The translations under genes were made by a program, and so were the position numbers. Positions 1 through 5,528 of a stretch of 6,810 bases of DNA are shown one piece after another. The notes beneath the pieces were generated by a model. That model was not told where the DNA came from. It did no database searches and was given only the letters and a program-made list of their open reading frames with translations. Position 1 is the first letter of the stretch; every line of letters starts with the position of its first letter. The stretch covers positions 1-6,810 of the forward strand of contig JAEWCI010000104.1 in the NCBI GenBank assembly GCA_023390705.1. Reading direction: 5' to 3'. This DNA is from Pseudomonadota bacterium (lineage in GTDB: Bacteria; Pseudomonadota; Alphaproteobacteria; Acetobacterales; Acetobacteraceae).

Positions 1-1269
1 GTGCTGCTGGACGACCCGGCCATGATGGTGCTGGCCGCCGATGCGCTGGACCGGCTGCCGCGCCTGCCCCGCGCGGGCATGGGGGTGGCGGTCGTCGCCT
101 CCTCCGGCGGCAGCACCGCCACCACGGCGGACATGCTGCCCGGCCATGGCCTGCGCATGGGCGCGATGGGGGAGCCCACCCGCGCCGAGCTGCGGCGCTG
201 GATGCCGGAGACGCATGTCCATCTGCCGCTCGACACCGGCTCCTTCGACGAAGGGACGAACGAAGGCGGCATGGAGGCCTGCATCCGCGCCTTCCTGCGC
301 GACGGTGACATCGGCGCCGTGGTCTTCCCGATGACGACGCAGCCCGCCATGGCCGGCCGCGCCGCCCTGCTGCCGCCGCTGAGCCGCGAGGCCGGACGAC
401 CGCTGCTCTATGTGATGGCGGCGGGCGAGGCGGGCGATGCGGCGCGGGCGCGCATGCGGGAACTGGACTTCCCCTATTACGACCGCGTTGCCGATGCCCT
501 TTCCGTGCTGCGGGCCCTGGAGGCCGAGGCAACGGGCCGCGCCCGCGCCGGGCTGGCACCGCCGGTGCGGCCGGAAGGTGCCGGGCCGCTGCCCTCGAAC
601 CTGCCGGAAGGCGCGTTGACCGAAGCCGATACCAAGATGCTGGCCGCCGCCTATGGCATTCCCATCACCCGTCAGCAGATGGCCTTCACCGCCGACCAGG
701 CGGTGGCGGCGGCCCAGGCCACCGGCTTCCCGGTGGTGCTGAAGGGCGTCAGCCGCGCCGTCGTCCATAAATCCGACCTCGGCCTGGTGAAGCTGAACCT
801 GGCGGATGCCGCCGCCGTGCGCGCCGCCTTCGCCGCCGTGGCGGAGGCCACCCAACGCGCCGCGCCGGGCAGCTTCGAAGGCGCGGTGGTGCAGGAAATG
901 GCCCGCGGCGAGGCCGAGCTGATCCTCGGCGCCACGCGCGACCCGGGCTTCGGCCCGATGGTGATGGTGGGCTTCGGCGGCGTGCTGGTGGAGGTGCTGG
1001 CCGATGTGCAACTCGCTCCCGCGCCGCTCTCCCCGGCCGATGCCGAGGCCATGCTGCGCCGCCTGACCCTGTGGCCGGTGCTGGCTGGGGTGCGCGGCCG
1101 CCCGCCGCTGGACGTGGCGGCGGCGGTGGATGCGCTGGTGCGGCTTTCCTGGCTCGCCGCCGATCTCGGGGAGAGGCTGCAGGAACTCGACCTCAACCCG
1201 CTGATCCTGCGCCGCCAGGGCTTCGGCGCGGTGGCGGTGGACGGGCGCGCGATCCTGCGCGCAGGGTAG
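1..1269 (+). CDS. NDP-forming acyl-CoA synthetase (acetate--CoA ligase family), 5'-truncated
   Basis: This is the C-terminal 422 residues of a single-chain acyl-CoA synthetase (ADP/NDP-forming), which converts a carboxylic acid, CoA and ATP to acyl-CoA, ADP and Pi in the cytoplasm. Residues about 26-180 are the succinyl-CoA-ligase-like flavodoxin fold, with the family's SSGG turn at 34-37. Residues about 205-422 are an ATP-grasp_5 domain, with HKSDLGLVKLNL near 252-263, a DPGFGPMVMVGFGG nucleotide loop, GVRGRPP, and the closing ELDLNPLIL and AVDGRAIL strands. Full-length relatives also carry an N-terminal CoA-binding Rossmann domain, absent here because the gene begins before the window. The GTG at base 1 is therefore an internal valine codon. 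The acid used cannot be deduced. The following Bug protein and crotonase suggest an acid-uptake and activation module. Family assignment is firm; substrate is unknown. Confidence 0.93.
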   Translation: MLLDDPAMMVLAADALDRLPRLPRAGMGVAVVASSGGSTATTADMLPGHGLRMGAMGEPTRAELRRWMPETHVHLPLDTGSFDEGTNEGGMEACIRAFLRDGDIGAVVFPMTTQPAMAGRAALLPPLSREAGRPLLYVMAAGEAGDAARARMRELDFPYYDRVADALSVLRALEAEATGRARAGLAPPVRPEGAGPLPSNLPEGALTEADTKMLAAAYGIPITRQQMAFTADQAVAAAQATGFPVVLKGVSRAVVHKSDLGLVKLNLADAAAVRAAFAAVAEATQRAAPGSFEGAVVQEMARGEAELILGATRDPGFGPMVMVGFGGVLVEVLADVQLAPAPLSPADAEAMLRRLTLWPVLAGVRGRPPLDVAAAVDALVRLSWLAADLGERLQELDLNPLILRRQGFGAVAVDGRAILRAG

Positions 1270-1291
1270 GGCGAGGGCGCTTCGCCTTGCC
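1270..1291 (+). terminator. GC-rich hairpin after the CoA-ligase stop (candidate terminator)
   Basis: Immediately after the TAG stop, GGCGAGG (1270-1276) can pair with CCTTGCC (1285-1291), with one G-T wobble. The stem extends by CG/CG around a CTT loop and a single bulged G. No T-tract follows, so this would be at best an imperfect intrinsic terminator or a 3'-end-stabilising stem. It is the only such structure in the 102-base gap before the next gene. Seen in sequence; the function is inference. Confidence 0.3.
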
Positions 1292-1371
1292 GACGGACGC
1301 CGGCTCTGGCTTGCTGTGACCTCGGGCCGCACCGCACCAGAGGCGGGCTGCCCCAACCGGGAGAACCAGGA

Positions 1372-2340
1372 ATGACCATGCGGAGACGAAGCCTGCTGGG
1401 CGCGGCGGCGGCGGGGCTTGCGCTGCCGCTGCCGGCCATCGCGCAATCCGGCTATCCCAACCGGACCATCACCCTGATCGTCCCCTATCCGCCGGGCGGC
1501 AGCTCGGACAATGTCGCGCGCCCGGTGGCGCCGAAGCTGGCGGAATTGCTGGGGCAGAACATCGTCATCGAGAATCGCGGCGGCGCCGGCGGTTCGATCG
1601 GCGCGGCGCAGGTCGCCCAGGCCCAGCCGGATGGCTACACCCTGCTGGTCTGGCCAACCGCGGTGCTGACCATCAGCCCGCATCTGATGCGCCTGCCCTA
1701 CGACCCGGCCAAAGCCTTCACGCCCATCGCCATGCTGGCGGTTTCGGAGGGCGTGATGGCCATGCATCCGCGCGTGCCGGTGCGCGACATGCCGGCCTTC
1801 CTGGCCTATGCCAAGGCCAATCCCGGCAAGCTGCGCTTCAGCTCGGCCGGCAACGGCACCATCACGCAGATGACCGGCGAGATCTTCGCCCATGCCGCCG
1901 GCATCCGGTTGGAGCACGTGCCCTACCGCGGCTCCTCCCCGGCACTCACCGCGGTGCTGGCCGGCGATGTGGAATTGCAGTTCGACCCGGTGGCGATCCC
2001 GGCGGTGAAGGACGGGCGGCTGATCGGCCTCGCCACCACCGGGGAGCAGCGCAGCCAGGAACTGCCCGACTTGCCGACGCTGCGGGAGCTGAACCTGTTC
2101 GGCCAGGGCGGCATCTCCTTCTTCGGCCTGGCCGGGCCGGCCGGCCTGCCGCCGGAGATCAGCGCCAGGCTGATCGCGGCGCTGGAGAAGGTGCTGGCGA
2201 TGCCGGATGTCGCGCGCGCCATGGCCCCGGTCGGGCTGCGGCCACGGCTGGAGCATGGCGAGGCCTTCGCCCGCCGCATCGCCAACGACCGGGAAATCTT
2301 CGGCGCCGCGGTGCGCCGCACGGGAGCGAAAGTGGAATGA
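1372..2340 (+). CDS. Bug/TctC-family tripartite tricarboxylate transporter solute-binding protein
   Basis: This is a periplasmic solute-binding protein of the Bordetella uptake gene (Bug)/TctC family, which binds small carboxylates for TctAB-type transporters or acts as an orphan receptor. The 322 residues match the family's usual length. The N-terminus has an RRRSLLG twin-arginine-like motif (residues 4-10), an alanine/leucine-rich stretch to about 22, and a probable signal-peptidase site near AIA/Q (24/25), suggesting Tat export. Family signatures follow: VPYPPGGSSDNVARP (37-51) with Asp46, IENRGGAGGSIGAA (66-79), PDGYTLL, YRGSSPALTAVLAGDV (185-200), and the late FFGLAGPAGLPPEI segment. The ATG at 1372 has GGGAGA 7 bases upstream; ATG 1378 (two codons later) is an alternative with AGGA 6 bases upstream. 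It overlaps the next gene by ATGA. No TctA/TctB membrane genes are in the window, which is common for this expanded family. The ligand is not predictable here. Confidence 0.95.
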   Translation: MTMRRRSLLGAAAAGLALPLPAIAQSGYPNRTITLIVPYPPGGSSDNVARPVAPKLAELLGQNIVIENRGGAGGSIGAAQVAQAQPDGYTLLVWPTAVLTISPHLMRLPYDPAKAFTPIAMLAVSEGVMAMHPRVPVRDMPAFLAYAKANPGKLRFSSAGNGTITQMTGEIFAHAAGIRLEHVPYRGSSPALTAVLAGDVELQFDPVAIPAVKDGRLIGLATTGEQRSQELPDLPTLRELNLFGQGGISFFGLAGPAGLPPEISARLIAALEKVLAMPDVARAMAPVGLRPRLEHGEAFARRIANDREIFGAAVRRTGAKVE

Positions 2341-3092
2341 GCGACCTGACACGGTTTCAGCAGATCAAGGTCTGGGACGATGGCTCGGTCCGCATCGTCG
2401 CGCTGAACCGGCCCGACAAGGGGAATGCCATCAGCAAGACCATGGCCGAGGAGATCCAGCAGGCGATGCTGGATTTCGACGCCAGCGAGCAGCGCGTGGC
2501 GGTGCTGACCGCCATGGGCACCAAGGCCTTCTCCTTCGGCGCCGACGTGACGGAGCCGCCGGAACTGTGGCGCGCCGTGCCGAATGTCGGCTGGCAGACC
2601 GACAAGCCGCTGATCGCGGCGCTGGAAGGCTGGTGCATCGGCGGCGCGCTGGTGCTGGCGATGATGGCGGAACTGGCAGTCTGCGGTGCCGGGGCGAAGC
2701 TCTACTACCCGGAGGCCAAGCTCGGCCTGACCGGCGGCATGATCGCCGGCCTGCCGGCGCGCATCCCGCACAAGATCGCCATGGAGCTGACCCTGCTCTG
2801 CCGCGTCTTCGACGCCGAGAAGAGCGCGCGGGTGGGGCTGGTGAACGAGGTGGTGCCGGAAGGCGAGGCGCTGGCCAAGGCCATCGAATGGGGCAAGGAG
2901 ATGGCCGGCTTCGCGCCGCTGGTGATGGGCGCCATCAAGCGCATGGTGGTGGATGAGATCATCCCGCGCGGCCCTTCGGAACGCTGGGCGCTGCAGTTGC
3001 AGCGGCTGAACAACATCCGCTACTCCGAGGACTTCCAGGAAGGCGTCGCCGCCTTCCGCGACAAGCGGCCGCCCCAGTTCAAGGGGAAGTAG
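2337..3092 (+). CDS. Crotonase-fold enoyl-CoA hydratase/isomerase family protein
   Basis: This 251-residue cytoplasmic crotonase-superfamily enzyme acts on acyl-CoA thioesters. Visible family marks are the early ALNRPDKGNAIS strand-turn (22-33), the first oxyanion-hole segment AFSFGADV (64-71), the second oxyanion segment GWCIGGALVLAM (98-109), YYPEAKLGL (123-131), and the C-terminal FQEGVAAFRDKRPPQFKG tail typical of enoyl-CoA hydratases. Aligned by eye to rat mitochondrial hydratase, the Glu164 equivalent is present (Glu126 in YPEAK). The Glu144 position of the CELAM motif is Val106. A canonical two-glutamate hydratase mechanism is therefore doubtful; an isomerase, hydrolase or lyase role is possible. 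The start overlaps the Bug stop as ATGA, with GGGAG 10 bases upstream, indicating translational coupling. The gene ends 4 bases from the convergent yjbQ-like gene. Superfamily is firm; the exact reaction is open. Confidence 0.93.
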   Translation: MSDLTRFQQIKVWDDGSVRIVALNRPDKGNAISKTMAEEIQQAMLDFDASEQRVAVLTAMGTKAFSFGADVTEPPELWRAVPNVGWQTDKPLIAALEGWCIGGALVLAMMAELAVCGAGAKLYYPEAKLGLTGGMIAGLPARIPHKIAMELTLLCRVFDAEKSARVGLVNEVVPEGEALAKAIEWGKEMAGFAPLVMGAIKRMVVDEIIPRGPSERWALQLQRLNNIRYSEDFQEGVAAFRDKRPPQFKGK

Positions 3093-3096
3093 GGCG

Positions 3097-3516
3097 CTAC
3101 TCCCCCAGCAGGTGCAGCACCACCTCGCGGTGGTGCGGTGCCCTCCGGTGCTCGAACAGGTAGATCCCCTGCCAGGTGCCGAGCACCGGGCGGCCCTCCG
3201 CCACCGGGATGGAAAGCTGGCACTGGGTCAGGGCGGCGCGAATATGCGCCGGCATGTCGTCCGGCCCCTCGGCATCGTGGCGATAGCGGCCGGCGGCTTC
3301 CGGCGTGATATGGCGGAAGAAATCCTCCAGATCCGCCCGCACATCCGGGTCGGCATTCTCCTGCACCAGCAGGGAAGCCGAGGTATGCCGGCACCATAGC
3401 GTCAGCAGCCCGGTGCCGATGCCGGCCTCCGCCACGAAGCGCAGCACGGGGGCCGTGATCTCCACCAGCCCCGGCCCTTGGGTGCGGCATTCCAGCCGAT
3501 GCAGTGCCTGGCGCAT
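3097..3516 (-). CDS. YjbQ / UPF0047 family protein (secondary thiamine-phosphate synthase type)
   Basis: This 139-residue protein covers the whole YjbQ/UPF0047 family, a small beta-rich cytoplasmic protein. E. coli YjbQ shows weak thiamine-phosphate synthase activity when overexpressed; the primary physiological role is unsettled. Conserved blocks are easy to see: CRHTSASLLVQENADPDVR (42-60) with His44 and Glu53, EGPDDMPAHI (83-92) with Asp86, Asp87 and His91, GTWQGIYLFEHR (113-124) with His123, and the terminal VVLHLLGE. I start at the ATG at 3516 because GGAGGG lies 8 bases upstream. A GTG directly before it (3519) would add one residue but sits only 5 bases from that site. The gene is convergent with the crotonase gene (4-base gap) and divergent from the M20 peptidase gene (53-base gap), so it is probably transcribed alone. 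It is unrelated in function to its neighbours as far as I can see. Confidence 0.95.
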   Translation of the reverse strand: MRQALHRLECRTQGPGLVEITAPVLRFVAEAGIGTGLLTLWCRHTSASLLVQENADPDVRADLEDFFRHITPEAAGRYRHDAEGPDDMPAHIRAALTQCQLSIPVAEGRPVLGTWQGIYLFEHRRAPHHREVVLHLLGE

Positions 3517-3524
3517 CACTCCTG

Positions 3525-3530
3525 CCCTCC
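3525..3530 (-). promoter_or_regulatory. Ribosome binding site of the yjbQ-like gene
   Basis: GGAGGG on the minus strand lies 8 bases before ATG 3516 and 5 before GTG 3519. The spacing favours the ATG and decides the start chosen. Confidence 0.6.
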
Positions 3531-3533
3531 CGC

Positions 3534-3562
3534 TTGACCTGGCGCGGCCGCCGCCCTTGCAT
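3534..3562 (+). promoter_or_regulatory. Candidate sigma70-type promoter of the M20 peptidase gene
   Basis: TTGACC (3534-3539) matches five of six bases of the -35 consensus. It is followed after exactly 17 bases by TTGCAT (3557-3562), a weak three-of-six -10 element. Transcription would then begin about 7 bases downstream, at or next to the ATG at 3570, implying a leaderless mRNA. No Shine-Dalgarno sequence precedes that ATG, which fits. The -10 is poor, so this remains a hypothesis. Confidence 0.3.
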
Positions 3563-3569
3563 GCGCGGC

Positions 3570-4790
3570 ATGAGCCAGAACGCCACCGAAGCCGTCGCCT
3601 CGATCCTCGCCAACCCCGCCTTCCGCGCCGCCGTGGCGGTCATGGAGCGGGAGCACGACCGCACCGTGCAGGACATCATCACCCTGACGGAAATTCCCAG
3701 CCCGCCCTTCGGCGAAGGCCCGCGCGCCGCCGCCTATCTGGAGATGCTGCGGGCGCATGGGCTGGAGGAGGTGGAGCAGGACGCCATCGGCAATGTGATG
3801 GGGCTGCGCCGCGGCACCGGCAATGGCGGGCTGCTGGTGGTGGCGGCGCACCTGGATACCGTCTTCCCCGCCGGCACGGATGTGAAGGTGCGGCGGGAGG
3901 GGACGAAGCTCTACGCCCCCGGCGTCGGCGACGATACCCGCAGCCTGGCGGTGAACCTGGCCTTCATCCGGGCCCTGGACGCCGCCGGCATCCGCACCCG
4001 GCAGGACATCCTCTTCGTCGGCGATGTGGGAGAGGAAGGGAAGGGCGACCTGCGCGGCGTGCGGCACCTCTTCACCGAAGGCCGCTATGCCGACCGCATC
4101 CAGGGCTTCTTCACCGTGGACAGCCCGGACATGGACCGCATCGTGACCGGCGGCGTCGGCTCCCGCCGCTACCGCGTGGCCTTTCGCGGCCCGGGCGGGC
4201 ACAGCTTCGGCGCCTTCGGCCTGGTCAACCCGATGTCCGCCATGGCCCGCGCGGCCGTGGCGCTGGCCGATGTGCCGGTGCCGGCGAAGCCCAAGACCAC
4301 GCATTGCGTCAGCGTGGTGGGCGGCGGCACCTCGGTGAACGCCATTCCGAACGAGGTCTGGATCGAGGTCGATCTGCGTTCCGAATCCGCCGAGGAACTG
4401 GCAAGGCTGGATGCCCGCTTCCTCGCCATCCTGCAGGAAGCGGTGGCGGCGGAGAATGCGGCGCGCAGCACGCGGGAGGGCGGGGTGATGGCGGAACCCA
4501 TGCTGATCGGCGATCGCCCGGCCGGAAAGACGCCGGCGGACAGCCCGCTGGTTCAACTTGCCACCGCCGCGGTAGCGGCGCATGGCATATCGGTGGCGCA
4601 TGAATACTCCTCCACCGATGCCAATATCCCGATGAGCCTGGGCATTCCGGCCATCCGCATCGGTTCCGGCGGCACTGGCGGCCGGGCGCATTCGCTGGAG
4701 GAGTGGATCGACGTGGAGCCGAAGGAGAGCCTGCGCGGCATGTCGGCCACCCTGGCGGCGATCCTGGCCGGGGCCGGGATCGCCGAGTAG
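3570..4790 (+). CDS. M20-family metallopeptidase / metallohydrolase
   Basis: This 406-residue cytoplasmic zinc-dependent hydrolase belongs to the M20 (PepT/ArgE/CPG2-like) family, whose members cleave small peptides or N-acyl amino acids. All di-metal residues are identifiable: His94 and Asp96 in AAHLDTVF, bridging Asp121 in GVGDDTRS, the general base Glu155 and ligand Glu156 in GDVGEEGKGD, Asp184 in FTVDSPD, and His374 in GGRAHSLEEW. The lid/dimerisation domain occupies roughly 195-310, with GPGGHSFGAFGLVNP at 208-221 and GGGTSVNAIP at 251-260. An open frame extends upstream to ATG 3504, but that would overlap the yjbQ-like start and add a basic segment unlike the family. ATG 3570 begins where homologous N-termini normally begin; ATG 3561 is an alternative. 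No clear ribosome binding site precedes either. The enzyme looks intact; substrate unknown. Confidence 0.93.
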   Translation: MSQNATEAVASILANPAFRAAVAVMEREHDRTVQDIITLTEIPSPPFGEGPRAAAYLEMLRAHGLEEVEQDAIGNVMGLRRGTGNGGLLVVAAHLDTVFPAGTDVKVRREGTKLYAPGVGDDTRSLAVNLAFIRALDAAGIRTRQDILFVGDVGEEGKGDLRGVRHLFTEGRYADRIQGFFTVDSPDMDRIVTGGVGSRRYRVAFRGPGGHSFGAFGLVNPMSAMARAAVALADVPVPAKPKTTHCVSVVGGGTSVNAIPNEVWIEVDLRSESAEELARLDARFLAILQEAVAAENAARSTREGGVMAEPMLIGDRPAGKTPADSPLVQLATAAVAAHGISVAHEYSSTDANIPMSLGIPAIRIGSGGTGGRAHSLEEWIDVEPKESLRGMSATLAAILAGAGIAE

Positions 4791-4797
4791 GGCTGCG

Positions 4798-5178
4798 TCA
4801 GCAGGAGGGATCGGACCCGGGCGGGGCAGCGTCGCTGTCCGTGGTGCCGGCGGGACTGGCGCCGGGCGTTTCGGTGCCGCCCAGCCAGCCCTCACCGCGC
4901 CATTCCTCCTCGTGCGCATCCAGTTCCACGGCGCCGCACTGCTCCAGCATGGCGGCGGCGGTGCTGAACGCGCTCTCCGGCAATTCGACGGTAAGCGTCA
5001 CGGCGCCGCTGCGCAGGGCCTGATCCGGCGGGATCCCAAGGTCGTTCATGCCGGCCAGGCCGGTGCCGGCGCTGCCGATGGTGCCGCGCAGGCCGGTCAC
5101 CTTGGTCGCCAATTCGCGGCTGGCACGCTCGGCGGAAGCGAGGTCGTCGAACACCGCGGTCAGGGTTCTCGTTGCCAT
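4798..5178 (-). CDS. Small stress-protein-like protein (YflT / general stress protein 17M-like domain)
   Basis: This 126-residue protein opens with a short beta-alpha unit (TLTAVFDDLASAERASREL, 5-23). A glycine-rich middle follows (about 29-50). Then come a second beta-alpha unit (GAVTLTVELPESAFSTAAAM, 58-77) and a CGAVELDAHEEEWRGEGW ending (81-98). This matches the shape of alphaproteobacterial proteins with a YflT-like general-stress domain, which often end in a similar acidic stretch followed by W-R. The middle appears shorter than in relatives I recall. Residues 99-126 are a probably disordered Gly/Pro/Ser/Asp tail ending in Cys. No signal peptide or membrane segment is seen. I chose ATG 5178 because GAGGAA lies 8 bases upstream; the frame is open further upstream, but that part is unlike any protein I recognise. 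A GGAAC-N16-CGTT element upstream supports a general-stress role. Biochemical function is unknown. The gene is convergent with the M20 gene at a 7-base gap. Confidence 0.72.
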   Translation of the reverse strand: MATRTLTAVFDDLASAERASRELATKVTGLRGTIGSAGTGLAGMNDLGIPPDQALRSGAVTLTVELPESAFSTAAAMLEQCGAVELDAHEEEWRGEGWLGGTETPGASPAGTTDSDAAPPGSDPSC

Positions 5179-5186
5179 CTGGCAGA

Positions 5187-5192
5187 TTCCTC
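5187..5192 (-). promoter_or_regulatory. Ribosome binding site of the stress-like gene
   Basis: GAGGAA on the minus strand lies 8 bases before the ATG at 5178. It is the reason for choosing this start over longer in-frame extensions. Confidence 0.55.
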
Positions 5193-5382
5193 GGCAGTGG
5201 AGGGAGGCCGCATCGGAGCATCCGGCAGGAAGCCGCCGTGCAATCCCATCCGCACGCGGCCGGTTTCGGCACGCTTTCCAAGTAGTGGAGTGGAATTGCC
5301 CGATGCCGCTGCTCGGTTTCCACCTCCTCCGGTTTGGTGTGGCCCTCCGCGCGCACCCAGGGCGTTCTTGCGACCGCACGCC

Positions 5383-5407
5383 AACGGTGGAATCGGGCGG
5401 ATGTTCC
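5383..5407 (-). promoter_or_regulatory. EcfG-type general stress response promoter (GGAAC-N16-CGTT)
   Basis: On the minus strand, GGAAC (5407-5403) is followed after exactly 16 bases by CGTT (5386-5383). This is the established -35/-10 consensus for EcfG, the general stress sigma factor of Alphaproteobacteria controlled by PhyR and NepR (GGAAC, 16-17 bases, CGTT). All nine defined bases match. It points toward the small stress-like gene, with a start expected near 5375 and a leader of roughly 200 bases. With nine fixed bases and two allowed spacings, fewer than 0.01 matches are expected by chance on this strand of the intergenic region. The sigma assignment assumes an alphaproteobacterial host. 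Confidence 0.62.
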
Positions 5408-5431
5408 TTTCGCTCGACGATGCAAGCCGTT

Positions 5432-5462
5432 GGCCGCTCATGATTCGGGATTGACAGCGGCC
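5432..5462. repeat. Perfect 7-base inverted repeat around a -35 box (candidate operator)
   Basis: GGCCGCT (5432-5438) and AGCGGCC (5456-5462) are exact reverse complements separated by 17 bases. The right arm shares its first base with the end of the TTGACA box (5451-5456). Its position, upstream of an acyl-CoA dehydrogenase gene and over a putative promoter, is what an operator for a TetR- or FadR-like repressor would look like. The arms are all but pure G/C, so chance occurrence in this DNA is not negligible. Confidence 0.3.
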
Positions 5463-5478
5463 CTTCCGGATTGAGGAT
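5451..5478 (+). promoter_or_regulatory. Candidate sigma70-type promoter of the acyl-CoA dehydrogenase gene
   Basis: A perfect TTGACA -35 hexamer (5451-5456) is followed after 16 bases by GAGGAT (5473-5478), a weak -10 matching three of six bases including the conserved second A and final T. Transcription would start near 5485, giving a leader of about 44 bases with a good ribosome binding site. The -35 is convincing; the -10 is not. Confidence 0.38.
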
Positions 5479-5528
5479 GCGCGCAGCCGCCGGGGCGGCC
5501 TGTGGAACCATAGAGGAAACGAAACAAC

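Larger units (their letters stand above)
5179..5528. other. 350-base divergent intergenic region
   Basis: This is the only long non-coding stretch in the window, between the minus-strand stress-like gene and the plus-strand acyl-CoA dehydrogenase gene. I see in it the ribosome binding sites of both genes (AGAGGAAA near 5512-5519 serves the dehydrogenase), an EcfG-type promoter on the minus strand, a TTGACA-type promoter on the plus strand, and a 7-base inverted repeat around the latter. A small stem (GCCGC 5486-5490 with GCGGC 5495-5499) lies in the dehydrogenase leader. On the minus strand about 200 bases separate the expected transcription start from the stress gene. I find no convincing small protein or known riboswitch there. 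Confidence 0.6.

Noticed and set aside
1..3. GTG at base 1 as a true start codon
   Set aside because: The protein begins mid-family, lacking the N-terminal CoA-binding domain, so the codon is internal to a gene cut by the window edge.
672..1439. 255-codon minus-strand frame across the ATP-grasp region and the Bug gene start
   Set aside because: It is Ser/Arg/Ala-rich, has no motifs, and runs across two real plus-strand genes.
1923..2771. 282-codon minus-strand frame opposite the Bug and crotonase genes
   Set aside because: It has no motif and spans the junction of two real, translationally coupled genes.
3504..3569. Longer N-terminus for the M20 peptidase from ATG 3504
   Set aside because: It would overlap the divergent yjbQ-like start, has no ribosome binding site, and adds residues unlike the family.
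3516..4919. 467-codon open frame on the minus strand opposite the M20 gene
   Set aside because: It is antisense to a complete M20 peptidase with all metal ligands. Its translation is low-complexity (Ala/Gly/His/Arg-rich) with no family motif, as expected from GC-rich DNA.
5180..5266. 29-codon minus-strand upstream ORF ending just after the stress gene start
   Set aside because: It has no ribosome binding site and no recognisable composition; such short frames are expected by chance in GC-rich DNA.
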